From Verrucomicrobia bacterium UBA3214 (GTDB lineage: Bacteria; Verrucomicrobiota; Kiritimatiellia; RFP12; UBA1067): a stretch of DNA of 28,730 nucleotides. This document shows positions 8,350 to 15,734 of the stretch, one piece after another. The stretch lies in the NCBI GenBank assembly GCA_002363575.1, contig DEWI01000109.1, forward strand, positions 1 through 28,730, given 5' to 3'. A program made the translations under genes and the position numbers. The number at the start of each line of letters is the position of its first letter. Position 1 is the stretch's first letter. The notes beneath the pieces are model-generated. The model ran no database searches, was not told the origin of the DNA, and saw only the letters and a program-made list of their open reading frames with translations.

Positions 8350-9357
8350 TCACGCGAGTTTTTCGAACGGGAACGAGACGCGGCGGCCGTGCCGCTCTTT
8401 CACGAGACAGTTCCATAGCGGCAGGCGCTCTTCCGCCGGCGTCTTCACAGGGAAATAGTAGTCTCGCTCCACTTGGGCAAGTTCGAGACGGTCGGGGAAT
8501 TGCCGCACGACGGCGAAGCCGATGTCGCGATCCATGCCCATGGACGGGATGCCGAGCATGCGTATCATCGTCTTCCTGGCGTAGCTGGAATAGAGTATGT
8601 TTTCCTGCCAGCTGTGGTTGTGGCCGTGCAGGAAGCCGCAAACACGAGGAGATTTCACCGTCGCCTTGTTTATGCCGAGCGCCCACGCAGTATGGTGCGC
8701 GCAGACAAGCGCCGGGCGCTTCGCACTGGCGAGGATGCCTTCCAGCCAAGCCGCCTGCGCCTCGCCCAGTTCGCAGCCTCCCCGACCGGCGCTATTGTCC
8801 TCCGCGTCCGGATCCGGTTCTTTCAGGGAATCGAGTAATATGACGTCGCAATCGGCCAAGTGCGTTATCGACGCGAAGCGCCCGGGAACGCATCCACCGC
8901 CGGTCCAATCGCCGAGAATGCGCGCCATCGGGCCGCGCCTGTCGTGGTTGCCGGCCGTCGCGACTATCTTCACGCCTGCTTGCTCGAGCGGCGAGAGAAG
9001 CTCGCGCGCGATTTCGTAGTCGCGCTCTTCCCCGTAGCAGAGCGAAATGTCGCCGAGAATGAATGCGTGCGAAGGCGGCTCCTTCAGCGAAAGAATGTCG
9101 CGCACCAGCCGCCGCACGGTCTCGTTTATGTAGTCGTAGCTGCGGTCGGTTTTGAATTTCTGCTCCGCCCAGAGTTTCCCGACGTGAAGATCGCTCATGA
9201 AAACCACGGAGCGCTGGCGAAGCTGCGCGCTCGCGTCCGCCGCTCCCGAGCCTCCAGCGTCAGCCTGCGCGAAAGCGTGGCGGGAGAACGAGCCTCCCGC
9301 CGCCGCCGCGACGCCGGCGAGAAATTCCCGCCGCGTAAAATCCATTCTCCCGGCCAT
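8350..9357 (-). CDS. Tat-exported calcineurin-like metallophosphoesterase
   Basis: This is a predicted dinuclear metal phosphohydrolase (335 aa) acting outside the cytoplasm. The N-terminus MDFTRREFLAGVAAAAGG carries a near-ideal twin-arginine motif (TRREFL) and a hydrophobic stretch ending near HAFAQ. All metallophosphoesterase motifs are present: DLH (D56, H58), GD (D103), GNHD (136-139), H221 in CAHH, and GHNH (245-248). The fold and motifs are secure, but the substrate (phosphodiester, nucleotide or sugar phosphate) is unknown. The start is either ATG 9357, 11 nt after the preceding stop, or ATG 9345, which begins the Tat motif directly and has GGGAGA just upstream. Its place inside the glycan cluster suggests dephosphorylation of released glycans or related nutrients, which is inference only. 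Confidence 0.87.
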   Translation of the reverse strand: MAGRMDFTRREFLAGVAAAAGGSFSRHAFAQADAGGSGAADASAQLRQRSVVFMSDLHVGKLWAEQKFKTDRSYDYINETVRRLVRDILSLKEPPSHAFILGDISLCYGEERDYEIARELLSPLEQAGVKIVATAGNHDRRGPMARILGDWTGGGCVPGRFASITHLADCDVILLDSLKEPDPDAEDNSAGRGGCELGEAQAAWLEGILASAKRPALVCAHHTAWALGINKATVKSPRVCGFLHGHNHSWQENILYSSYARKTMIRMLGIPSMGMDRDIGFAVVRQFPDRLELAQVERDYYFPVKTPAEERLPLWNCLVKERHGRRVSFPFEKLA

Positions 9358-9368
9358 TTTATTTCACG

Positions 9369-10763
9369 TTATTTCACGATAATCAACAACCCTTCGCGAT
9401 CATCCGGCGGATACACGCCGCCGATCTTCCAGCGGATGTAGGCCACGTCAAACGACCCGTCGTTGAGTCCACCGGCCTTGCCAAAGCGGACAATGCCCAG
9501 CGCATTACCGCTAAACGCATAGAAATTGGTGCAATCGACAAGCCCCGACCCAATGACAACATTATCCCGCCAAATCGTGAAACCATGGCGCGTGGATCCT
9601 TCGTAGGCGATGCGGTAAGTGTGGAATTTATCGGTATTATCGGAAGTATCTAGTGTTATAAAAGTGCCAGAATCCTTCGTGCTCAAGCACCACTGGACTG
9701 AATTAGCTCCGATAAACAAATTGCCGACAGCACCATCGCTACCTGTCGTGATATTCAGCGCACGATCCGCAGTGCTGGCGGAATTGATTTTGACCTTGAA
9801 TTCGACCGTGTAGGGAGTATCTTTATCCACTAGATTTTTCCACGCGGTATCGGCAGTGTCCCAATAAGCGGGATAGCCACCGGTGACCACCGACAAAACT
9901 CCATCGGCTTTCGACACACCGCCTCCCCGATTATCTATAGTCGTCTTCCAGTCGCTTGTAGTGCCTGTCGTGGCACCGACGGTGTCGCCGTCGTTCATCT
10001 CGTACTTAACGTCAAATTCGTCGGAGCGAAGCCTGTTCGCCTTCACATACGCCTTCTCGTCAACCGGGGCATACGCACCTTTGTCAAAGCGCAGCCAAGC
10101 GATTTTCGCCTTCCCCGTCCAACCATCGCCGGGAGAGCCGAAAAGCATGCGATAAAGTGTCGCGTTGTTGTATGTAAATCCAGTGCCAAGATTTTCGGCG
10201 ACAAGCACGCCATCGACATAAACCGAATGCACCGCTTTGCCGCCTTCACGGGTAATACGATAGGTATGGAAATCCGATTTTGTATCCATTGTTTTGAGAA
10301 CCTTGCCATTCCAACCGATCTTGCCGTCGAAGAGGTTGAGACGGGCATACACCTTGGAATCGCTTGGACCAGCCTCGATGCAGATTGCGCCGTTGTTTCC
10401 TGTGCATTCCAACACCTTGACACGAGCTTCGATAGTGAAACCGGAAGATGAAGAAGGCGCTAACTTGCGCCAGCCATCGCCATGTTCTCCACTATCTTTA
10501 TTGCTGACGAGATACTTGCCATTGCTCGAGGCATCCAGGGTAATCATACCGAGATCTTCGCCGCTGCCCAACGAGAAAGCGGCACTCCAGCCGGTAAGGT
10601 CTTTAGTGCCAGAGCCGTCCACATCTTCCAGATCAGGCCTGGCGACCATCTCGTATTTGTAGGCGAACTGCGAGGAGTCGCGCTGCTCGAGATCGGCGGA
10701 GGCAGTGATGGAGAAACATACTGCGGCGGCCGTTGTCAGGACCGGGATGATTTTTGTTTTCAT
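9369..10763 (-). CDS. Secreted protein with two LamG/concanavalin-like repeats, compositionally atypical
   Basis: This is a 464-residue exported protein with signal peptide MKTKIIPVLTTAAAVCFSITASA. It consists of two diverged tandem copies of about 205 residues (about 36-240 and 253-457). Each copy has KYEM at its start (36-39, 253-256), an FT(I/V)E..VK strand, FHTYRI (165-170, 380-385) and a final AW/YLR...G.Y.P.D segment. The pattern resembles LamG/concanavalin-A jelly-roll domains that bind or line up glycans. I see no catalytic residues, so it is probably a glycan-binding or surface protein; this is not proven. Base use is odd: counted blocks at 9601-9720 are only 38-45% GC, against 72% in a block at 8701-8760. 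That suggests recent acquisition or diversifying surface exposure. A good Shine-Dalgarno lies at 10771-10778, 57 nt of intergenic DNA separates it from the fusion gene upstream, and the metallophosphoesterase follows after 11 nt. Confidence 0.8.
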   Translation of the reverse strand: MKTKIIPVLTTAAAVCFSITASADLEQRDSSQFAYKYEMVARPDLEDVDGSGTKDLTGWSAAFSLGSGEDLGMITLDASSNGKYLVSNKDSGEHGDGWRKLAPSSSSGFTIEARVKVLECTGNNGAICIEAGPSDSKVYARLNLFDGKIGWNGKVLKTMDTKSDFHTYRITREGGKAVHSVYVDGVLVAENLGTGFTYNNATLYRMLFGSPGDGWTGKAKIAWLRFDKGAYAPVDEKAYVKANRLRSDEFDVKYEMNDGDTVGATTGTTSDWKTTIDNRGGGVSKADGVLSVVTGGYPAYWDTADTAWKNLVDKDTPYTVEFKVKINSASTADRALNITTGSDGAVGNLFIGANSVQWCLSTKDSGTFITLDTSDNTDKFHTYRIAYEGSTRHGFTIWRDNVVIGSGLVDCTNFYAFSGNALGIVRFGKAGGLNDGSFDVAYIRWKIGGVYPPDDREGLLIIVK

Positions 10764-10770
10764 CTTTATG

Positions 10771-10778
10771 TTCCTTTC
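10771..10778 (-). promoter_or_regulatory. Shine-Dalgarno of the LamG-repeat gene
   Basis: GAAAGGAA on the minus strand ends 7 nt before the ATG at 10763 and settles that start. Such a clear ribosome binding site is uncommon in this window. Confidence 0.65.
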
Positions 10779-10820
10779 TGGTTTTGCATTATGTAAATTT
10801 CCGTAGAAAGAAGGTTTGTG

Positions 10821-13800
10821 CTATTGTGCGCACTGTTGTTTGCGCGCGGCGCGTTCGGATGCGAAGCGGCGGGACTTCATGACGAGCTGGAGGACGCGCT
10901 TGGTGCTTTCGCGGACGCGCGAGAGCGAGAGATATCCGCGGTTGTAGGCGAAGAGCGCTTCGGCGACGGCGTCGCCGCGCTTCTGGATATTGCGATTGGT
11001 ATCCTCGATATCTTTAGGCATCTTGACATCGTTGCCAGCGCCCGTTTCGCGCCACATGGGGATAGTCGTGAGCCAGTCGGTGACGGTCAAACCTTCATAG
11101 CCCCACTCATCGCGGAGAATGCCGGTGACAAGGCCGTAATTCTCGCCGCAGTTGTAGCCATTGACGCCGTTGTACGCCGTCATGATCGCCCAGGGCGAAG
11201 CGGTTTTTACGGCGCGCTCGAAGGCGCGGAGATATATTTCGCGGAAGGCGCGCTCGCTTACTACATCTTTCTGGATGCGCCGCGTCGTCTCACGGGCGTT
11301 GCCGGCGAAATGTTTCAGCGTGGCGCCGACGCCGCGGCTTTGCACACCTTGGACGTACGCGGAAGCGAGGACGCCGGCGAGCAGCGGGTCTTCGCTGAAA
11401 TACTCGAAGTTGCGCCCGCAGAGCGGATGGCGGTGTATGCACATGCCTGGGGCGAGCAGGAGATCGAAGCCGGCGTCGGCGGCTTCGTCGCCGATCGCCG
11501 CGCCGACTTCTCTTGCAAGAGACGCATCGAAAGTGCAGGCGATGAGAGCGGCGCACGGGAAGAATGTCGAAGGCGCCTCGCGGCGCACGCCCGCCGGGCC
11601 GTCGCAAGTCTGCACTGCTGAAATGCCGAATTTTGCGAGCGCGCCGATCGATCCCGTGCCTGCGGGGTCTTCGCGGAGGTGGCCGAAAAGAAGATGCAGC
11701 ATTTCCTGCAGCGACATCCGGTCGAGAAGATCGTCGAGAGTGGCTTTGCCGTCGGCGACATCGAAAAGGGAAATGGCGGCGTCGTCCAGCTCGTTCGTCC
11801 TGACGGGAACTACAGCGGCGGATTCCACAAGGCCGGGATAATGGACGGGGAGAATCTTGTATGTCCCGTCGGCGCGAAGCTGGCGCGCCAGGCGATCGGC
11901 CTGGAGTTTGAGGCCGGGCGAGGAGAGGACTTCGGGAAATTCGACCTTCCAAGAGGCGACTTCCCCGGCATCGCGCACGGAGCCGCCAAGGAGGATGGAA
12001 TAGCGTCCCTTGTCTATGACCCACGAACCGCAAGTCGGCGAAGTCTCGACGTCATCGAAATACGCGAAGTCGGCTTTGTCGAAGCGGAGAGTCAGTTCCT
12101 CGGATTCGCCGGGGGCTAGCAGGCGCGTCTTGGCGAACGCGCGAAGCTCGATTGCGGGATGGTCGGCGCTTCCGCCCGCGAGCGACGAATAGCAGAGCAC
12201 GCTATGCCGGCCGGGCATTGCGCCGCTATTCTCGACAACGACTTTGACAACGGCGGCATCGCCGGCATTCTCGAATGTCGCGTTCTTCAAGGCGAATTTC
12301 GTATAGCTCAAACCATGCCCAAACGGATATACCGCTTTCGCGGCCGCGCCGGGGATAGTCTCGAAATATCTGTAGCCGACGAATATGCCCTCCTCGTACG
12401 GAACATACCAGCGGGACTCGCGCCAGCCGCGATGGGTCGGGTAATCCTCGACGCTCCCTGCGATCGTCGCCGCGAGACGCCCTGACGGGTTCGTCTTTCC
12501 CGAAAGGACGTCGCCAATCGCAGCGCCGCCTTCACCGCCGGGATACCACGCCCACAAAACCGCATCGACCTTGGGATCGGCGGCGAAGCGCCCGAGATCG
12601 AATACGTGGCCGCCGCCCGCGAGAACGACAATGCGCTTGAAACCGGCCGCTTCGATCTTTTCGAGCGTCTCGATTTCGTCGCTGCACAGGCTGTAGGCTT
12701 CATCGTAGGCATCTTCCCCTTCGAGAGCATCGCGAACAACCACGAAAAGCGCCGTCTCGCGTGTATCGTCATCGAGCGTGAAGCCGGCTTCTAAAAGTCC
12801 TTGCTTCAGCGATACATTGCGCACGGCATTCACGCCGGAAGAGCCGCCGCCGCCGGGCTTCAAACCGTCGATTGCACCGAAGAGCGCGATTGGCGAGCCT
12901 TGCGCGAGCGGCAGCGAACCATTGTTCTTGAGAAGGACAATACCATCGGCGGCGGCTCTGCGCGAAAGACGGGAAGACGGCGCGAGATGCGCGACGTCGG
13001 CGCTCTCGTAAAACCAGGCAAGCGGGACTTTGACTACGCGCGAATGCGCGAGCATGTCATACGCGCAATAGCCGAGGAGAACCGTGCCGTCGTCAAGCGG
13101 CTCCATGGCAGTATAGCAAAACCAGCCGTTCTCGTCATCCTCGAGCATTCCAGCGCCCAGCCATGTGCGGCCGTCGTCCGGTGAAATCGCGGCGGCGAGC
13201 GGAGAGCGCCAGCCATTCGCCCACTTATGCTCCGTGGAACGATAGGTCTTCATTTCCGGGCGCGTGGCGTGGTCGTTCCAAATTGCGAGCAGGTCGCCTG
13301 TCGGGAGGCGCTTTATGCTCGCCGGCGAAAGCGGGGAGACGAGCGGGGATGGCGCGGGTTCGCTCCACGTCTCGCCGCGATCGTACGAGCGGCTGAAATA
13401 CTGGCAGCCGGCGTTTGTGCGAATCCAGAGAAGTATGCTGCCATCGGAACATTCGACGACGCCAGGCTCTTGCGCGGCGTATTTCGCGCCGTCTTCGCCA
13501 AACACTTCGAGAACGCTTTTCCCGCGCCGCCAGGTGGCGCCGTTGTCGTCGGAAGAATATGTAGTCACAACGCCGGCATTGTCGAACTTGCCGCCGGGGA
13601 ACGAATGCCCGGAGACGGCGAAAAGCAAGCGGCCGTCGCGAAGCTGTATAACCCGGTCGTTGTTCAGCACGAAATAGCCGGTTTCGTCCGGGATGCAGCT
13701 CACGCTCTCGCTCCACGTCTTGCCTTCGTCGGACGAGCGGCGCATGACTGGACGGCAATCCGAAAGCGAGTTTTTCACTAGATAGAAAAGCGCTATCTCG

Positions 13801-14612
13801 CCATTCTGGAGACGCAGGAGGCTGACACTCATTACGTTCATGCCGCCTTCGTTCTTGACGAGAATCTCGTCCTCTTTCGTCCACGTCGCGCCATTGTCGC
13901 TCGAATACCGCGCGGCGATTTCCGCTGCGGCGTGATCGGACTTCGAGTCGCCGCAATAGCGGGAGTATGCGTAAATTATCCTGCCGTCGCGAAGCTTGAG
14001 GAAGGCGCCTTCGCTGTTGCGCGGATTGCCGGGCGACGGCGGAAGCTCCAGCGTTTTCTTTACGCCGGACGCGGGGCTAGCCAATACCTTCAAAACCACC
14101 TTGCGGATCGTCGCGCCCTGGCCCTCGCAAAGGCCGGGCGCATGCCCGCCGTACGGAGGGAAGAAGGCCGCGAAAGAACCAGGCTCGACGATATGCTTCT
14201 CGCCTTTGGCGCGCCACAATACAATATCGCGCGAAGGATCGAATTTAGCGGCGGTCTCCTGAGGGGGCGTCATCGCGCCGAGTGTTTCCGGCCCCGTGAC
14301 GGGGATGTGGACGTCAATATAAGCATGGTGGGCCTCGTAGAGATTGTCGTCCGTCCAAGGTTTCAGCGTCGCGTCGAAGACATTCGCCCAGCAATTCGAG
14401 CCGTCGATTTCGTAACGTCCCGGCGCGAGCGTCGCAAGATCGTGGTTCTCGACAAACTCGAAAGCCTTTTGCAGATGCACGTTCTGCGCGAAAAGCCGCG
14501 AAGCCTTTTCGAGCGGCGCGACGACGCACGGCGCGGTCCGCACGGAAGCGCGGACGAACGCGGCGGAAAGCGCCGCGAGCGCGAACGTCGCGAGGCTGGA
14601 GGCTCTACGCAT
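10821..14612 (-). CDS. Exported fusion: YhcH/NanQ-like anomerase domain + Asp-box sialidase-like propeller + domain-permuted GH3
   Basis: This 1263-residue open frame joins three enzymes. After an N-terminal leader (1-23), residues about 30-178 match the YhcH/YiaL/DUF386 family (YEAHHAYIDVHIPVTGPE 91-108, FFPPYGGHAPG, IRKVVLKV). E. coli YhcH is NanQ, an N-acetylneuraminate anomerase. Residues about 185-540 form a beta-propeller with Asp boxes SSDNGATW, SSDEGKTW, SYDRGETW and SPDDGRTW, as in sialidases; no canonical FRIP motif is visible, so activity is uncertain. Residues about 545-1240 are GH3 in reversed order: the C-domain first (AADGIVLLKNN, EGED 631-634, FGHGLSYTKF 764-773), then an FnIII-like domain (about 780-890), then the TIM barrel (935-1240) with KH 1100-1101 and nucleophile D1179 in TVTDW. 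Its start overlaps the aldolase stop by 8 nt, which indicates translational coupling. Confidence 0.88.
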   Translation of the reverse strand: MRRASSLATFALAALSAAFVRASVRTAPCVVAPLEKASRLFAQNVHLQKAFEFVENHDLATLAPGRYEIDGSNCWANVFDATLKPWTDDNLYEAHHAYIDVHIPVTGPETLGAMTPPQETAAKFDPSRDIVLWRAKGEKHIVEPGSFAAFFPPYGGHAPGLCEGQGATIRKVVLKVLASPASGVKKTLELPPSPGNPRNSEGAFLKLRDGRIIYAYSRYCGDSKSDHAAAEIAARYSSDNGATWTKEDEILVKNEGGMNVMSVSLLRLQNGEIALFYLVKNSLSDCRPVMRRSSDEGKTWSESVSCIPDETGYFVLNNDRVIQLRDGRLLFAVSGHSFPGGKFDNAGVVTTYSSDDNGATWRRGKSVLEVFGEDGAKYAAQEPGVVECSDGSILLWIRTNAGCQYFSRSYDRGETWSEPAPSPLVSPLSPASIKRLPTGDLLAIWNDHATRPEMKTYRSTEHKWANGWRSPLAAAISPDDGRTWLGAGMLEDDENGWFCYTAMEPLDDGTVLLGYCAYDMLAHSRVVKVPLAWFYESADVAHLAPSSRLSRRAAADGIVLLKNNGSLPLAQGSPIALFGAIDGLKPGGGGSSGVNAVRNVSLKQGLLEAGFTLDDDTRETALFVVVRDALEGEDAYDEAYSLCSDEIETLEKIEAAGFKRIVVLAGGGHVFDLGRFAADPKVDAVLWAWYPGGEGGAAIGDVLSGKTNPSGRLAATIAGSVEDYPTHRGWRESRWYVPYEEGIFVGYRYFETIPGAAAKAVYPFGHGLSYTKFALKNATFENAGDAAVVKVVVENSGAMPGRHSVLCYSSLAGGSADHPAIELRAFAKTRLLAPGESEELTLRFDKADFAYFDDVETSPTCGSWVIDKGRYSILLGGSVRDAGEVASWKVEFPEVLSSPGLKLQADRLARQLRADGTYKILPVHYPGLVESAAVVPVRTNELDDAAISLFDVADGKATLDDLLDRMSLQEMLHLLFGHLREDPAGTGSIGALAKFGISAVQTCDGPAGVRREAPSTFFPCAALIACTFDASLAREVGAAIGDEAADAGFDLLLAPGMCIHRHPLCGRNFEYFSEDPLLAGVLASAYVQGVQSRGVGATLKHFAGNARETTRRIQKDVVSERAFREIYLRAFERAVKTASPWAIMTAYNGVNGYNCGENYGLVTGILRDEWGYEGLTVTDWLTTIPMWRETGAGNDVKMPKDIEDTNRNIQKRGDAVAEALFAYNRGYLSLSRVRESTKRVLQLVMKSRRFASERAARKQQCAQ

Positions 14613-15630
14613 TGTCTTTCCTTTCGATGAAGCCCAGCGCGTCGAGCTTCGCGGCGTAGGCCTGGTATTCGGATTCGCCCAGGACCTGGCCGGCCGGCGA
14701 GCGCGCCGGCCCGCAGTCGAAGCCGATATATCGCATGATGCTTTTCCAGTAGGAGGCGTTGGGAGCGGCCACTACGAGTTCCACGAGCCGCACGACCTCA
14801 TCCATGAGCGGCTGCGCTTCGACGAAACGCCCTTCCGAAGCGAGGCGCCAGATGCGCGCATGGTGCGCCGGCAGCATGTTGTCGGTAGTGCCGATGCAGC
14901 CGCTGAAAGTATCGCCGTAGGCGAATGCGCAAAGCTCCTGCTCGTCGGCCCCGGCGAAAAACACGGCCGGCTTTGGGAGGCGGCGCTTGAGCTGCTTTAC
15001 CGTCCAGTAGGCGTACCCGGTGTACTTCATTCCTTTGACATTCGGGATCTCGAAGAACTTCGCGTCGCGATCGGGCACGACATTCGCACCGATCGAATAT
15101 ATCATGAACGGCAGGTCGGTCGCGCCGGCGATCGCGCTGTAATGCGCGAAGGCGGCGTCGAAATTCTGGCCGAAATACACCGGCGCGGTGGAAGAGACCC
15201 AATCGACGCCGGCTTTCGCGGCGCGGCGAGCCAGCTTCACCGCCTCGTTTGTCGAGAGCGCTCCGACATGCGCGATGATCTTCGCCCTGCCGCGCGCCGC
15301 CTTGACCACGCGCTCGTAGATGCGCACGCGCTCGTCGGGGGAGAGCAGAAAGCCTTCGCCGGTCGAGCCGGTGAGATAAAAGCCGCGCAGACCATTGTCG
15401 AGCAAATGCCAGACGAGCCTTTCGACCATCTCCTCGTCAATCGAGCCGTCTTTGCGATATGGCGTGACGAGCGCGGCGTAGGCTCCTTCCATGTCGGCGA
15501 ACTCCGGCATACCGCCAAGCGCCTGGCGCGGCGCGGCCGCGCCTTCCATCGCGCCATCGATATCATTGGCGAGGGCATTGGCCACGGCGCCCGCTCCGAT
15601 GGCGAGAAACTCTTTTCTGGTAAGCCTCAT
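14605..15630 (-). CDS. nanA: N-acetylneuraminate lyase-type aldolase (DapA/NanA family) with Tat-like leader
   Basis: This is a class I aldolase of the DHDPS/NAL family (341 aa) that most likely splits N-acetylneuraminate into N-acetylmannosamine and pyruvate. The conserved active site is present: GSTGEG (88-93), the catalytic Y178 in PFMIYSIGANV, the Schiff-base K202 in KGMKYTG, then FAGADE and GCIGTTDNMLP. The family core begins near residue 47. The preceding 45 residues are extra and begin MRLTRKEFLAIGAGAVANALA, which looks like a twin-arginine signal with RK in place of RR. Known NanA enzymes are cytosolic, so an exported form would be unusual. A strong GGAGGA Shine-Dalgarno supports the start at 15630. 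It is the first gene of the cluster and overlaps the NanQ/sialidase/GH3 fusion by 8 nt, which supports the sialic-acid assignment. Another 2-keto-3-deoxy-sugar aldolase specificity remains possible. Confidence 0.85.
   Translation of the reverse strand: MRLTRKEFLAIGAGAVANALANDIDGAMEGAAAPRQALGGMPEFADMEGAYAALVTPYRKDGSIDEEMVERLVWHLLDNGLRGFYLTGSTGEGFLLSPDERVRIYERVVKAARGRAKIIAHVGALSTNEAVKLARRAAKAGVDWVSSTAPVYFGQNFDAAFAHYSAIAGATDLPFMIYSIGANVVPDRDAKFFEIPNVKGMKYTGYAYWTVKQLKRRLPKPAVFFAGADEQELCAFAYGDTFSGCIGTTDNMLPAHHARIWRLASEGRFVEAQPLMDEVVRLVELVVAAPNASYWKSIMRYIGFDCGPARSPAGQVLGESEYQAYAAKLDALGFIERKDNA
14616..14624 (-). promoter_or_regulatory. Shine-Dalgarno of the fusion gene, inside the aldolase 3' end
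   Basis: AAAGGAAAG on the minus strand lies 7 nt (from AAAGG) ahead of the ATG at 14612, within the last codons of the upstream aldolase gene. Together with the ATGCGTAG start/stop overlap it points to coupled translation. Confidence 0.65.
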
Positions 15631-15633
15631 TCA

Positions 15634-15640
15634 CTCCTCC
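15634..15640 (-). promoter_or_regulatory. Shine-Dalgarno of the aldolase gene
   Basis: GGAGGAG on the minus strand, 3 nt before the ATG at 15630 (7 nt from the GGAG core). It is the strongest ribosome binding site in the window and confirms that translation includes the Tat-like leader. Confidence 0.75.
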
Positions 15641-15659
15641 GTTTCTGGATTTCGATGCT

Positions 15660-15668
15660 ATTGTAGCA
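15660..15668 (-). promoter_or_regulatory. Extended -10 promoter of the nan-like glycan cluster
   Basis: Minus strand TGCTACAAT, with hexamer TACAAT at 15665-15660, lies 29 nt upstream of the aldolase ATG. No -35 resembling TTGACA sits 17 nt further up, which fits a promoter that needs an activator such as the adjacent AraC protein. Confidence 0.6.
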
Positions 15669-15689
15669 CAACGTGGAGAGAAAGAGGTG

Positions 15690-15701
15690 TGCAATATTAC
15701 A
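15690..15701. promoter_or_regulatory. Imperfect palindrome upstream of the aldolase promoter, candidate operator
   Basis: TGCAATATTACA is symmetric at 10 of 12 positions (TGYAATATTRCA). Its centre is about 42 nt upstream of the predicted transcription start, where class II activators bind. It sits in an AT-rich island in otherwise GC-rich DNA. AraC proteins often use direct repeats, so the link to the neighbouring regulator is a guess. Confidence 0.35.
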
Positions 15702-15734
15702 AACATAAGAAAACGAACGCGCCCGCGCAGGGGC

